Notes: a model not told the origin generated them from the letters alone. Shown: positions 53,023 through 62,953, counted from the first letter of the stretch. The stretch is 64,000 bases of DNA from Cesiribacter andamanensis AMV16 (GCF_000348925.1 NZ_AODQ01000001.1:13-64012), one strand, 5' to 3'. Numbers and translations are program-made.

Positions 53023-53685
53023 TCAAAATCCTTCCAGGCTTTGGTCATGTGCTTCATAGCTATCCTGTGCCCGATAGGCATTGAATTCCTGAACGATCTT
53101 CGATAGCTGACCAATACTATAGTCTCCTCTATAGATTCTATCAGCCAGCTCGGTGTGTTCCCGAAAAAAGTCGGCCATGTCTACCCTAAAAGATAAGGGT
53201 TTAACCCGATGGAGCGACTGGTTCTCATATTGCAGAAAGTAAGAGGTTGGGGTATGGACCAGCGCCACAGCAACACCCCCGACTGCACCACCCCCTGCAT
53301 AGGCCTTGGAAGGATCTACAAAGCTAAACAGCTTTACCTTTCCCTTTTCTTCCAGGCTGAAAAACTGGTAGCCGTCATCGTCCAATGAAAGCGGCTGGAT
53401 ACCAACGGTGTTGGGAAAAGCGTGCATTTCAATGGTGTCTCTGCCAAAAGCAACACAGGCTACGGTAGCCTGTGCTGGCATCAGAAAATGCTTCTTCCCC
53501 AGCTGATCAAAATAGATCAGAGCCTCCTGATTTTTGACAAAACTGGCTTTTTTTCGAGTCGCATGAACCTGAAATTCTACCCATACGGTATCGCCTTCAG
53601 GGCGAACAAAAAAGCCTGGGGCTTTTCCAGCCTGGGCACCCTGAGCGATCAGAAGGAGCAGGGATAGGTGGAGTATTTTCTTCAT
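53023..53685 (-). CDS. secreted protein of unknown function, 220 aa
   Basis: Signal peptide MKKILHLSLLLLIAQGAQAG. A beta-rich body ('VEFQVHATRKKASFVKNQEALIYFDQLGKKHFLMPAQATVACVAFGRDTIEMHAFPNTVG') with a helical C-terminus 'DRIYRGDYSIGQLSKIVQEFNAYRAQ'. The C-terminal plan (charged helix, 'I..IV.EFNAY') resembles exported Bacteroidota proteins of unknown role. Monocistronic, 125 bases upstream of the icmF stop. Confidence 0.75.
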   Translation of the reverse strand: MKKILHLSLLLLIAQGAQAGKAPGFFVRPEGDTVWVEFQVHATRKKASFVKNQEALIYFDQLGKKHFLMPAQATVACVAFGRDTIEMHAFPNTVGIQPLSLDDDGYQFFSLEEKGKVKLFSFVDPSKAYAGGGAVGGVAVALVHTPTSYFLQYENQSLHRVKPLSFRVDMADFFREHTELADRIYRGDYSIGQLSKIVQEFNAYRAQDSYEAHDQSLEGF

Positions 53686-53810
53686 GGAGCAGCGCTGCTT
53701 TTACAGTCTTAGGAATCCGTAGGGACTGCAATATTATGAAACTCTTTCTAAGGTTACGAGGGGATGTAATCTTAATCAGCAGGAAGTCAATATCAGCAAT
53801 TGCTTTGTTT

Positions 53811-56800
53811 CTACATATTCCTCCGGTACTGCCCGCCCACCTCAAACAAGGCATTCGTAATCTGGCCCAGGCTGCAGTATTTGGCGGCTTCCATGATGCC
53901 TTCAAAGACGTTGCGGTTCTGGATGGCCAGGAGCTGCAGCTTGCGAAGCTGCTCCTTTGCCTGTTCGGCGTTGCGCTGCTGCAGGTTCTGGACGGTTTCG
54001 ATCTGGGCGGTCTTTTCTTCTTCGGTAGCGCGGATCACCTCACTTGGGATGATGGTGGGGCTGCCTTTTGAGCTCAGGAAGGTGTTTACCCCAATGATCG
54101 GCAGCTCACCCGTATGTTTCAGGGTCTCGTAGTAAAGGCTTTCTTCCTGGATCTTGCTGCGCTGGTACATGGTTTCCATGGCACCCAGCACGCCGCCCCG
54201 CTCGGTAATGCGGTCAAACTCCTGAAGCACGGCCTCTTCTACCAGCTCGGTGAGCTCTTCAATGATAAAGGCACCCTGCAGGGGGTTCTCGTTCCGGGCC
54301 AGGCCCAGCTCCCGGTTGATGATCAGCTGGATGGCCATGGCGCGGCGCACCGAATCCTCGGTAGGGGTGGTGATGGCCTCGTCGTAGGCGTTGGTGTGCA
54401 GCGAGTTGCAGTTATCGTAGATGGCAAAGAGGGCCTGCAGCGTGGTGCGGATATCGTTAAAGTCGATCTCCTGCGCGTGCAACGAACGGCCGCTGGTCTG
54501 GATGTGGTACTTCAGCATCTGGCTGCGCTCGTCGGCGCCGTATTTGTTGCGCAGCGCCTTGGCCCAGAGGCGACGGGCCACCCGGCCAATGACCGAGTAC
54601 TCGGCATCGGTACCGTTGCTGAAGAAGAAGCTCAGGTTGGGGGCAAACTTGTTGATGTCCATGCCCCGGCTCAGGTAGTACTCGATGTAGGTAAAGCCGT
54701 TGGCCAGCGTAAAGGCCAGCTGTGAGATGGGGTTGGCGCCCGCTTCGGCGATGTGGTAGCCGCTGATGGAGACCGAGTAGAAGTTGCGAATGTTATGCTC
54801 AATGAAGTACTGCTGCATGTCGCCCATCAGGCGCAGCGAGAACTCCGTGGAGAAGATACAGGTATTCTGCGCCTGGTCTTCCTTCAGGATATCGGCCTGC
54901 ACCGTACCCCGCACGGCGGCTACGGTTCTGGCTTTGATCTGCTGGTACACGTCCTGAGGGAGCACCATATCGCCGGTTACGCCCAGCAGCATCAGGCCCA
55001 GGCCGTTGTTGCCTTCAGGCAGCTCGCCACGGTACTGTGGGCGGGCTACCCCCTTGTCCTTATAGATCGCCTCGATCTTCCGGTTCACTTCTTCCTCCAG
55101 CCCGTTTTCCTTGATGTAGAGCTCGCATTGCTGGTCAATGGCGGCATTCATGAAGAAGCCGGTGAGCATGGCGGCCGGACCGTTGATGGTCATGGACACC
55201 GAGGTGGTGGGGTCGGCCAGGTTAAAGCCGCTGTAGAGCTTCTTGGCATCGTCCAGGCAGCAGATGCTAACGCCCGAGTTGCCGATCTTGCCCCAGATGT
55301 CGGGCCGGCGGTCGGGGTCGTTGCCATAGAGGGTCACCGAATCGAAGGCGGTAGAGAGGCGTGCGGCAGGCATGCCCTTGCTAACGTAGTGAAAGCGGCG
55401 GTTGGTACGCTCCGGACCCCCTTCGCCGGCAAACATGCGGGTAGGGTCTTCTCCCTGGCGCTTAAAGGGGAATACGCCGGCCGTATAGGGGTACTCGCCG
55501 GGCACCCCTTCCTGCAGGTTCCAGCGCAGGATATCGCCCCATGCCCCATAGCGCGGCAGCGAGATCTTGGGCACCTTGGTGTGCGACAGGGTCTCGTGGT
55601 AGGTTTTTACCTTGATGTCCTTGCCCCGCACCTGGTACACAAATTCATCCTGGCGGTAGCGCTGCGCTTTTTCTGGCCATTCCTGGATGATCTTCCAGTT
55701 CTTGGGGTCCAGCTCCAGCTTTACGCGCTCAAATTCTTCCTGCAGCCCTTTTAGCAGGCGGTCCTTATCCTCCAGGCGGCTGTTCTTAAGGCTGTCCATG
55801 GCCTGCTGGATGCCAAAGAGGGTCTGGGCCACACCGGCCTGTTGCTCTACCCACTGGTCATACCCGCGGTTGTTTTCGGAGATCTCGCTCAGATAGCGGG
55901 TACGGGCAGGGGGGATAATGAACACCTTCTCGCTCATCTCGTCGGTGATCTCGAAGGAGGAGCGCAGCGCCTCGGCACCGGTGCGCTCCACGATCTTGTC
56001 CATCACGGCCTTGTAAAGCTTGTTCATGCCCGGATCGTTGAACTGCGAGGCAATGGTTCCCCAAACCGGCAGCTGCTCGTCAGGGGTTTCCCAGAGGTTG
56101 TGGTTACGCTTGTACTGTTTCTTTACATCGCGCAGGGCATCCTGGGCGCCACGCTTGTCAAATTTATTCAGGGCAATGAGGTCGGCAAAGTCCAGCATGT
56201 CGATCTTCTCCAGCTGGGTGGCAGCACCATACTCGGGCGTCATCACATAGAGGCTTACATCGCTGTGCTCGGTAATTTCGGTATCGGACTGGCCAATGCC
56301 GGAGGTTTCCAGGATGATGAGGTCAAAATCGGCCGCCTTTACAATATCAATGGCATCCTGCACATACTTGCTCAGAGCCAGGTTGCTCTGGCGAGTGGCC
56401 AGGGAGCGCATGTATACCCGTTCGTTGGAGATGGCATTCATACGGATGCGGTCGCCCAGCAGCGCGCCTCCTGTTTTGCGTTTGGAGGGGTCTACCGAGA
56501 TGATAGCCATGCGCTTGTCGGGAAAATCCAGCAGAAAGCGGCGCACCAGCTCATCCACCAGCGAGCTTTTGCCCGCCCCCCCGGTACCGGTAATGCCCAG
56601 CACGGGGGTTGGTTTTACCTGGGCACTGGTATCCTGCTTCAGCTGCTGGCGGATGCTGGCAAACTGCTCAGGGAAGTTTTCGGCCGCGGAGATCAGGCGG
56701 GCAATGTCTTTGGGTTTCTTGCTTTTCAGGTGCGCCACCTCGCCGTTGAGGTTCTGGCCGGTGGGAAAGTCGCACTGCTGCACCATGTCGTTGATCATGC

Positions 56801-57206
56801 CCTGCAGGCCCATGGCCCGGCCGTCGTCGGGCGAATAGATGCGGGTAATCCCATACGCATGCAGCTCATCGATCTCGGTGGGCAGGATGGTGCCCCCGCC
56901 GCCGCCAAAAATGCGGATATGGCCGGCCCCGCGCTCCTTCAACAGATCAAAAATGTATTTAAAGAACTCTACGTGCCCCCCCTGGTAGGAGGTAATGGCA
57001 ATGGCCTGGGCATCTTCCTGAATGGCGGTTTCCACAATTTCCTGGGCCGATCGGTTATGGCCCAGGTGAATCACCTCACAGCCGGTGGCCTGAATAATGC
57101 GGCGCATGATGTTGATGGCGGCATCGTGCCCGTCGAAGAGGCTGGCGGCCGTAACAATGCGGATGTGGTGCTGGGGTTTATAGGGGGCAAGCGTAGTGCT
57201 GGACAT
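53811..57206 (-). CDS. icmF: fused isobutyryl-CoA mutase IcmF
   Basis: 1131 residues, one chain: B12-binding domain (1-140, axial-ligand motif D25-x-H27 in '[15 protein letters not shown]'), a MeaB-like GTPase (about 195-430; P-loop GTGGAGKS at 207-214; NKFD at 347-350) and the acyl-CoA mutase TIM barrel (about 560-1131). It interconverts isobutyryl-CoA and n-butyryl-CoA, and often pivalyl-CoA, with adenosylcobalamin; the built-in G domain edits cofactor loading. '[27 protein letters not shown]' and '[13 protein letters not shown]' carry the Phe and Gln that separate IcmF from methylmalonyl-CoA mutase. Length matches the family. Cytosolic. Confidence 0.95.
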   Translation of the reverse strand: MSSTTLAPYKPQHHIRIVTAASLFDGHDAAINIMRRIIQATGCEVIHLGHNRSAQEIVETAIQEDAQAIAITSYQGGHVEFFKYIFDLLKERGAGHIRIFGGGGGTILPTEIDELHAYGITRIYSPDDGRAMGLQGMINDMVQQCDFPTGQNLNGEVAHLKSKKPKDIARLISAAENFPEQFASIRQQLKQDTSAQVKPTPVLGITGTGGAGKSSLVDELVRRFLLDFPDKRMAIISVDPSKRKTGGALLGDRIRMNAISNERVYMRSLATRQSNLALSKYVQDAIDIVKAADFDLIILETSGIGQSDTEITEHSDVSLYVMTPEYGAATQLEKIDMLDFADLIALNKFDKRGAQDALRDVKKQYKRNHNLWETPDEQLPVWGTIASQFNDPGMNKLYKAVMDKIVERTGAEALRSSFEITDEMSEKVFIIPPARTRYLSEISENNRGYDQWVEQQAGVAQTLFGIQQAMDSLKNSRLEDKDRLLKGLQEEFERVKLELDPKNWKIIQEWPEKAQRYRQDEFVYQVRGKDIKVKTYHETLSHTKVPKISLPRYGAWGDILRWNLQEGVPGEYPYTAGVFPFKRQGEDPTRMFAGEGGPERTNRRFHYVSKGMPAARLSTAFDSVTLYGNDPDRRPDIWGKIGNSGVSICCLDDAKKLYSGFNLADPTTSVSMTINGPAAMLTGFFMNAAIDQQCELYIKENGLEEEVNRKIEAIYKDKGVARPQYRGELPEGNNGLGLMLLGVTGDMVLPQDVYQQIKARTVAAVRGTVQADILKEDQAQNTCIFSTEFSLRLMGDMQQYFIEHNIRNFYSVSISGYHIAEAGANPISQLAFTLANGFTYIEYYLSRGMDINKFAPNLSFFFSNGTDAEYSVIGRVARRLWAKALRNKYGADERSQMLKYHIQTSGRSLHAQEIDFNDIRTTLQALFAIYDNCNSLHTNAYDEAITTPTEDSVRRAMAIQLIINRELGLARNENPLQGAFIIEELTELVEEAVLQEFDRITERGGVLGAMETMYQRSKIQEESLYYETLKHTGELPIIGVNTFLSSKGSPTIIPSEVIRATEEEKTAQIETVQNLQQRNAEQAKEQLRKLQLLAIQNRNVFEGIMEAAKYCSLGQITNALFEVGGQYRRNM

Positions 57207-57291
57207 GCTGGAAAAGTTAAACGTTTGACAATGAACCTGTTCCCTTTATGAACGCAGCAAAGCGGGGACTGGGTTCAGCTACAATCGATTG

Positions 57292-57299
57292 CGAAATTA
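57292..57299 (-). promoter_or_regulatory. possible -7 box (TAATTTCG) for icmF
   Basis: Minus strand TAATTTCG differs from TAnnTTTG by one base; TTAG lies 20 bases upstream in place of TTTG. It is in the 182-base spacer divergent with the patatin gene. Confidence 0.3.
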
Positions 57300-57388
57300 C
57301 GGATTATGGGGATTATATGCTAACAGACGTTAGGGGCTTTAGCAACTATCCCTCATAGGGACCGTTTGGATTCAGAGAAACACGCACT

Positions 57389-58192
57389 ATGGAGCTGGCA
57401 AATCAAGCAAAAAACACCCCCTATGGCACTGGTCTTGTTCTATCGGGCGGGGCCTACAGGGGCATGGGGCAGGTAGGGGCGCTTAAGGCGCTGAAAGAAC
57501 GAGGCGTAGAACCGGATATCCTCTGCGGAACATCCTCCGGAGCCATCAATGCCGTGCTCTATGCCAGCGGCTACAGTCCGGAAGAAATGCGGGATATCTG
57601 GTACAAGGAGCCTTTCGGGAAGGTGCTAAACCTGCACCTGCCCCGCTTTGGCCTGCTCAAGCACAGCAAGATCGGAGAACTGATTGCACCCTACCTGCGC
57701 CACCAGCGGCTTGAAGAACTGCCCATTCCCGTTTACCTGACCAGCACCTGCCTGAACGATGGCGAGCAAAAGGTTTTTACCGAAGGGGATCTGCTGCAAC
57801 TGCTGCAGGCGGCCTGTGCCGTTCCGCTGGTGTTTGAGCCCGTGGAGATCGAGGGGAGGCAGTACATCGATGGGGGTGTGGTGAGCAACCTGCCCGCAGA
57901 GCCCCTGCGGCCGCTCTGCCAGCACCTGATCGGCATTTCGGTAAACCCCATTCCCTTCAAAGAAAAGCTGAACGGGATTACCGATACGCTATACCGCACC
58001 ATCTGGATAGGGCTGGAAGGAAGTGTAAAAAAGACCAGCCAGCTCTGCGACTGGCTCATTGCCCCCACTGAAATGGGCGAGCGGGGATTTATGGAACGCT
58101 CAGCCCTGGAGCTCTTTTTCCAGTCCGGCTACGACTTTACCAGCCGGTTTCTGGAAGAGAAGGGGGTGATGCTAACACGTAGACAGAAATAG
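57389..58192 (+). CDS. patatin-like phospholipase
   Basis: 267 residues. The complete catalytic set is present: oxyanion loop 'LSGGAYRGMGQVGAL' (19-32), nucleophile elbow GTSSG (47-51, Ser49) and DGG (Asp161) in 'QYIDGGVVSNLP'. No signal peptide: cytosolic lipid acyl hydrolase, class RssA/YchK-like. It is transcribed divergently from icmF. It differs from the membrane patatin at 60.4 kb. Confidence 0.92.
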   Translation: MELANQAKNTPYGTGLVLSGGAYRGMGQVGALKALKERGVEPDILCGTSSGAINAVLYASGYSPEEMRDIWYKEPFGKVLNLHLPRFGLLKHSKIGELIAPYLRHQRLEELPIPVYLTSTCLNDGEQKVFTEGDLLQLLQAACAVPLVFEPVEIEGRQYIDGGVVSNLPAEPLRPLCQHLIGISVNPIPFKEKLNGITDTLYRTIWIGLEGSVKKTSQLCDWLIAPTEMGERGFMERSALELFFQSGYDFTSRFLEEKGVMLTRRQK

Positions 58193-58325
58193 CGGACTGA
58201 TCCCGGGACTTTCTAAGCAGCGATGGTGCATATGCATGAAGGAAACATGGGCCAAGCCGCGTGTAGTACAAATAAAATCATATAAAAACATGAATCATCC
58301 CGAATTTTCTAGTGGGATAAATACT

Positions 58326-58361
58326 AAAAAAGGCCTCAGAATTCACTCTGAGGCCTTTTTT
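58326..58361. terminator. bidirectional hairpin inside the repeat element
   Basis: AAAAAGGCCTCAGA / TCTGAGGCCTTTTT with 6 loop bases. Confidence 0.8.
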
Positions 58362-58374
58362 ATTAAAGTAGGCC

Positions 58375-58459
58375 GTCATTTCGACCAGCGGGAGAAATCC
58401 TGGAAATTTACCAGTAAAGAGTTGTCTTATCCAAGATCTCTCCCGCTGGTCGAGATGAC
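58375..58459. repeat. inner palindromic repeat pair
   Basis: GTCATTTCGACCAGCGGGAG (58375 onwards) is repeated inverted at 58435-58459; 35-base spacer; two mismatches in 25. Confidence 0.8.
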
Positions 58460-58600
58460 AGCGTTCCCTTGAGTTTTTGGGCTAAAATACTTTAATATGA
58501 GTATGTTTAAACCATTTAGAAAATTCAGGATGATTCATGTTTATACTTAAAGCCTACTCCCTACAGTTTGGGAAGGCTCACATGTATGTAAGCTGGCTAT

Positions 58601-59008
58601 CTATTGATTGCGTACCTGAAAAGTCTTATCCCAACTTGCCGTAAGCCCTTCATCATCGGTCGCCAGGAGTACAATCCGGTACGTTCCAGCAGGCGCATTC
58701 GAGGGGATCTGGACACTGTAATCAATGGAATAGCTGGCCTGCCCCACCTGAATGGTCTCTCCCTGGCCGGTATCAAAACCATTGTAATAGATGCTGGTAA
58801 CAATTGTTTCCACTTCTGAATTGTCGGTGACTGTTCCGGCAATCTGAACAGTCTGCCCCACTACAAAGCCTGCTTCTATCTGCGCATCCGTAGGACTGGT
58901 GATAGCAAAGACAGGAGGGGTGTTTGCCGGGGCATCGTCGTCCTTGCAGGCCAGAATCCCGAAAGAAAGACAAACGAAAAGAAATGATTTTCGAATAATA
59001 GAGTTCAT
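58601..59008 (-). CDS. DUF4625-like small lipoprotein, 135 aa
   Basis: Lipobox 'LSFGILACKDD' near residue 20; the rest is one Ig-like beta domain: 'PPVFAITSPTDAQIEAGFVVGQTVQIAGTVTDNSEVETIVTSIYYNG' ending 'YRIVLLATDDEGLTASWDKTFQV'. It is a paralogue of the first domain of the next gene (same 'SPTxAQxEAGF..AGTVTDN' motif). It would be exposed on the outer membrane. Confidence 0.8.
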   Translation of the reverse strand: MNSIIRKSFLFVCLSFGILACKDDDAPANTPPVFAITSPTDAQIEAGFVVGQTVQIAGTVTDNSEVETIVTSIYYNGFDTGQGETIQVGQASYSIDYSVQIPSNAPAGTYRIVLLATDDEGLTASWDKTFQVRNQ

Positions 59009-59132
59009 GATAAGGGGTTGAGATAAAAGTAGATTGAACGTTCAAAAAGTTTGTCTTTACTAGTAACGAAAAAATAGCATCAAACGGCGTAGTCAAAAAG
59101 TAAAAATTTTCATTTTTAAAAAGAGCTACTTG

Positions 59133-59167
59133 ACAAAAAAAACCCTCAGGGAGAAGCCTAAGGGTTT
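59133..59167 (-). terminator. terminator of the SusE-like gene
   Basis: On the minus strand AAACCCT(TAGG) pairs with (CCTG)AGGGTTT, followed by a T8 tract. Confidence 0.75.
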
Positions 59168-59189
59168 TGTAGTTAATGTGCTACTGCGT

Positions 59190-59981
59190 TTAGTTGCCGC
59201 ATGGATCAATGTTGCGCCAGTTCAAAACTTCGGCATCAATGGTTTGCATGCTGGCAGAATAGGTATAGGTGCGGTTGTCCAATTCTTCGCATTCAGCGCC
59301 TTTTTCAACAAATTTCCAGGCGTCAGCAGAATCGTCAGACAAGATGCGGAATTTGTACCCATTACCACCGGCAACAGATTCTTGTGTGATATCGAAGGTG
59401 CCGGTATACACGCCATCATTATCATCATCAGTTAGCTCCCACATACCCTCCTGGTCGGCGCCCCAACCGGTCATTTGGCCAACTACAAAAACTTTCGCGC
59501 CCTCAGGGGTGTTTTCGGGTACTGTCACACTAAAGGTAGTGTTGCCTTCCGCTGCAGCCCGAACATTAATGTTCCAGGTTTGCTCAAAGTCATTGCCCGA
59601 AAGGTCAGTGGCCCGCAGGGTCATCACATGGGTGCCGGCTGCGGCATCATTTGGAATGGTAATGGTTTCATTAAGGGTAGCCGTTGTACCATTAATCTGC
59701 GTGGCCGTCCAATTTTTGGTATACCAGGGGGTTGCAGCGGCTCCGGGAGCAGCTACGGTCAGGGAAACGCTTTGCAGGCCTCCATTGTCTGTTACAGTTC
59801 CGGCCACAGTATAGGAATCACCCGGATCAAAACCAGCTTCAAGTTGCGCAGTAGTAGGGCTTGTGAGCGTTGCCTCAGGATCTGAAACGTCAATGACAGG
59901 TCCTCCTTCGTCGTCTTTACAGGCTACTGAGGTAACGAGTAAAGCTGAAAGCAGTAAATACGAAAACTTTTTCAACAGCAT
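59190..59981 (-). CDS. two-domain lipoprotein: DUF4625-like plus starch-binding-like (CBM/SusE)
   Basis: 263 residues. Lipobox 'LVTSVACKDD'. Residues about 32-140 repeat the paralogous Ig-like domain ('TSPTTAQLEAGFDPGDSYTVAGTVTDNGGLQSVSLTV'); residues about 145-263 have the CBM20/SusE-type fold ('NTTFSVTVPENTPEGAKVFVVGQMTGWGADQEGMWELTDDDNDGVYTGTFDI' with 'KFRILSDDSADAWKFVE'). Two Trp residues in this segment are typical of starch-binding surfaces. No SusCD pair is adjacent, so it is an orphan surface glycan-binding protein. Confidence 0.82.
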   Translation of the reverse strand: MLLKKFSYLLLSALLVTSVACKDDEGGPVIDVSDPEATLTSPTTAQLEAGFDPGDSYTVAGTVTDNGGLQSVSLTVAAPGAAATPWYTKNWTATQINGTTATLNETITIPNDAAAGTHVMTLRATDLSGNDFEQTWNINVRAAAEGNTTFSVTVPENTPEGAKVFVVGQMTGWGADQEGMWELTDDDNDGVYTGTFDITQESVAGGNGYKFRILSDDSADAWKFVEKGAECEELDNRTYTYSASMQTIDAEVLNWRNIDPCGN

Positions 59982-60349
59982 AGATCTAAAAATTAGAGTT
60001 TAACAATGGTTAGTAAAAAATGATCTTACCCCTTAGTAACGAGCATAAAGAGAAAAACTCACGCAGGAATTGGAAGATTTTACACAAAAAATATTTAACT
60101 ATCTGTTAATCAATCAGTTATGTAAATTAAAAAATGCACTAAAAATTATTCTTGTAGGGAGGCCGTGCGGGAAATTAGACGGATTTGGCCTGGCGGAACA
60201 TATTTTCAGCCCTGTATACCCCTAACTTCTCCTGCGCTACAGGTCGCCTAACACAGATCCAGCGAGCGGAGCAGCTGTCTGCGCCATTCCATGGTGCACT
60301 TGCCAGAGTGCCGGGAACCCCTTTGGGGACAGCCGCCGGCTAGTCCTGC
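59982..60349. other. AT-rich intergenic region
   Basis: 368 bases before the SusE-like gene, AT-rich in the 60070-60150 part. It holds that gene's promoter; no gene or RNA identified. Confidence 0.4.
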
Positions 60350-62767
60350 CTAGCGGTTCACCAGGGGGCGGGTAGCGGGGGCTGCAGTGGCTACCTTGGG
60401 GGCAGGTAGGGTAGGGGGGTGAACCGGCAACTTGCTGGTAGAGGGGCTCTCCGGGCTGGCCGTTTCTGAGTCACTCTTGGTCAGCAGCCGTACAGGTTCT
60501 TTCTGCTGCAGAAGCCGCTGGAGCAACTGTAGGGCCTGCTGATTGTCGGGCAGGTAGATGTTGTCCAGAATGTTACGCTTTTCTTTGGTGGTGAGGCGCC
60601 AGTTGAGGGAGGCCCGCTCTATTTCTTCTTCTTTAAGCTGGTTAGGAGTCTCACCATCGGCAAACATGGTGCGGGGCTTATACTGCAGGTCTACCCGGTG
60701 CAGGGGTACCTCCAGCCAGCTGCGGCTCATCTCCAGCTGGTTGTCATTGTCAATATCCTGCAGGTAGGTCCAGTTCTTGTAAATGTTGTTCAGAGGGGTA
60801 AAGAACTTTTGCAGCAGGCTGGGGGCTATGGCCACTTCAATCTCTTTTTCCTTTTCGGAGTCGCGAATGCAGACCACCACTACCCCGGCGGTATGCTCGC
60901 CAATCCAGTCCCGGAATACATACAGAAAACGAACCCCATCTTCAATGCCAAAGTTATCGGCAATGCCGCTATCCATGGTCTCCAGGGCCGGCTCGCTGGG
61001 CAGTATCTGGTTGGGGGTAATGTAGGGAAAGGTAGCGCTCATGCGCAGGGCGCTGATAAAGCGCAGGCTGTCGGCCCCATGCCCGGCAAACAGACGGCGA
61101 AAATCCACCCCCTTTACCTTTGATTCGGCCCGCACCACACTGTCCAGCCCGCTACCGCTCATGTAGGCCATGGACTGGGGGGAGATAAAGAGCTTGCGGC
61201 CATCGTTGGTGATGTTGGGGGCGATCAGCATCATGGGGATGAGCCCCTCGGCTTCGGGCTGCCGGTAGGCGGCCAGGGGTTTGTCCAGAAAACCCTGGGT
61301 GTTGCGGTTGAGCTGCTGCTCAAAGGCATGGCCTCGATCGCGCTGGTAGCGGTGCCCGCCCCACTCAAAACTGCCGGTTTTGATGAAGAGATCATTCACC
61401 AGCAGGCTAAAGATAATGGGGTTAAGATTGTCACGGCTGATGCGGTCCAGGTACTCGGCTGACCAGGGGTCAACCGGCTGCTGCTGGTACTGGCGCAGCA
61501 CCAGCTCCCGGTAATAGGCAGCGCCCACCATACCGCCAGAGGCGCCGGTAATAAGGGTGGCATGGCGCATCAGACCACCGCTGGTAAGGCTATCGGCCGT
61601 TTGCAGGGCTCGCATGGTCCAGAGGGCTGAGCGCTGCCCTCCGCCGCTGGTACATATCAGCACCAGCCGGGGTTTTTCATTGAGGGGAAATTTGTTTCGC
61701 CAGTTGGTGAGAATGGCCAGGGTGGCTTCTTTGTCCTCTTGCTGCAGCTGAAGGCTGCTGAGGCTGTCAAGCACCTGCAGGTTGTAGGCCACAGGCGCCT
61801 TGCCGTAATCCAGGCCAAAGGCTTCGCTGGGATTCTGAAAATGAGCGTAGCGGGAGGTGGTGTTCAGCACCAGAAAGGCTACAATCACTACGGTAAAGGT
61901 CCAGCTGCGCAGCCAGAAGCTCAGGGCACCGGCCACCATCAGCACCACGGTTAGCAGCAGTACGGCACTGGCGGCTGCCGGTAGCTGCAGGGTAGGATAG
62001 TCCCTGAAAAAGCCAATGCCCAGGATCAGCAGCAGGAGTATCAGCTCCAGGATTACCGAGTTAAGGTGGTTCTGGTCAAATACCCGCAAAATGGCTTCCT
62101 TATCGTAATAGCGGTAGTTGGGCGGTACCTGGCGGGGGCGCAGGTTCAGGTCAAGGTACCAGCTGATGCTGCTGCGCTTGGTTTTGGCTACCTGCAGCCG
62201 CTTGGCCATGTTTACCCGGCTGATGCGGATGCGCCGCAGTTTATGGTCTACCTTTTCGGCAAAAAGCAGGAAAATATCTTTGTTGGTAAAGCGAAAGTAG
62301 AGGAAAAAAGCTACCAGGATAGCCCCATAGCCACTGAGCAGGCCTGCAAGGTAGAGTACAATACGGGTGGGGGTAATGTACTCATAGTCCAGCTGAAAGC
62401 GCACTATGCACACCATATAGGTGATCAGGAACAGGATGGGGATGAGGCAGTTATTAACGCAAAACTTGCCAAAGGGGCGGCTCAGGGTGCCCAGAAAGGA
62501 AAAGCGGGGACCATCCAGAATATAGGAGGTAATGTGGTAGGCCATGCTGAAGGCACCAAGGGCCAGGCCGATGATAAAAAAGCTGCTAAAACTCACCCGG
62601 CCCTGGTACTCCGGATCTAAAAACAGAAAGGGAATGCCCAGCACCCGCCCAAAGGATTGGAAGATAATGGCAAACAGCACGCCCCAGAGCAGCAGCAAGA
62701 TCTGGTTTTTCCGGATGTGGTGGATCAGGAGCTGCAGGGGTAAGGACTGGTAAAGTTGCCGTAGCAT
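60350..62767 (-). CDS. integral-membrane patatin-like phospholipase
   Basis: 805 residues. Residues 1-310 contain eight TM helices in two groups around a basic loop (about 168-215); the patatin domain follows (about 365-720). The oxyanion loop is 'SGGGQRSALW' (374-383), the nucleophile elbow GASGG (408-412, Ser410), and the catalytic dyad Asp is D599 in 'MDSGIADNFG', where Gly of the usual DGG is Ser. The C-terminal tail is Pro/Thr-rich. It is a membrane-tethered lipid hydrolase of unknown substrate; topology suggests the patatin domain is cytosolic. Confidence 0.88.
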   Translation of the reverse strand: MLRQLYQSLPLQLLIHHIRKNQILLLLWGVLFAIIFQSFGRVLGIPFLFLDPEYQGRVSFSSFFIIGLALGAFSMAYHITSYILDGPRFSFLGTLSRPFGKFCVNNCLIPILFLITYMVCIVRFQLDYEYITPTRIVLYLAGLLSGYGAILVAFFLYFRFTNKDIFLLFAEKVDHKLRRIRISRVNMAKRLQVAKTKRSSISWYLDLNLRPRQVPPNYRYYDKEAILRVFDQNHLNSVILELILLLLILGIGFFRDYPTLQLPAAASAVLLLTVVLMVAGALSFWLRSWTFTVVIVAFLVLNTTSRYAHFQNPSEAFGLDYGKAPVAYNLQVLDSLSSLQLQQEDKEATLAILTNWRNKFPLNEKPRLVLICTSGGGQRSALWTMRALQTADSLTSGGLMRHATLITGASGGMVGAAYYRELVLRQYQQQPVDPWSAEYLDRISRDNLNPIIFSLLVNDLFIKTGSFEWGGHRYQRDRGHAFEQQLNRNTQGFLDKPLAAYRQPEAEGLIPMMLIAPNITNDGRKLFISPQSMAYMSGSGLDSVVRAESKVKGVDFRRLFAGHGADSLRFISALRMSATFPYITPNQILPSEPALETMDSGIADNFGIEDGVRFLYVFRDWIGEHTAGVVVVCIRDSEKEKEIEVAIAPSLLQKFFTPLNNIYKNWTYLQDIDNDNQLEMSRSWLEVPLHRVDLQYKPRTMFADGETPNQLKEEEIERASLNWRLTTKEKRNILDNIYLPDNQQALQLLQRLLQQKEPVRLLTKSDSETASPESPSTSKLPVHPPTLPAPKVATAAPATRPLVNR

Positions 62768-62953
62768 AAGCCTAGTGGTTGCGCGGGGTGTCTTACAGGA
62801 GCACCCTGTCCGGGGAGAGCATAAGAAGGGGCAGGCAGCGGTCAGGCAGAACTATCTTCTTCTTACTTCTTTGTACTTAAAACGTAGCGAGAATGTTGCG
62901 GGTTCCGTATCCGGACCGTTAGTTTTTTAACCCTTTTGTTGCAGACCCCCTTA

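Larger units (their letters stand above)
58286..58542. repeat. 257-bp nested inverted-repeat element
   Basis: Outer terminal inverted repeats of 25 bp (58286-58310 and 58518-58542, one mismatch). Inside, a terminator hairpin (58326-58361) and a second 25-bp inverted repeat (58375-58399 / 58435-58459, two mismatches) with the core GACCAGCGGGAGA. The inner repeat resembles an intergenic palindrome dispersed in Cytophagales genomes. This looks like a MITE- or REPIN-like unit. Confidence 0.75.
58193..58600. other. intergenic region containing a nested repeat element
   Basis: 408 bases between convergent genes, nearly half occupied by the 257-bp element described separately. No protein-coding frame is convincing. 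Confidence 0.5.

Noticed and set aside
55842-57251. 469-codon plus-strand frame opposite icmF
   Set aside because: Shadow of the GC-rich icmF gene; low-complexity Gly/Ala/His product.
57207-57388. Cobalamin riboswitch upstream of icmF
   Set aside because: The 182-base spacer is too short and lacks a B12 box.
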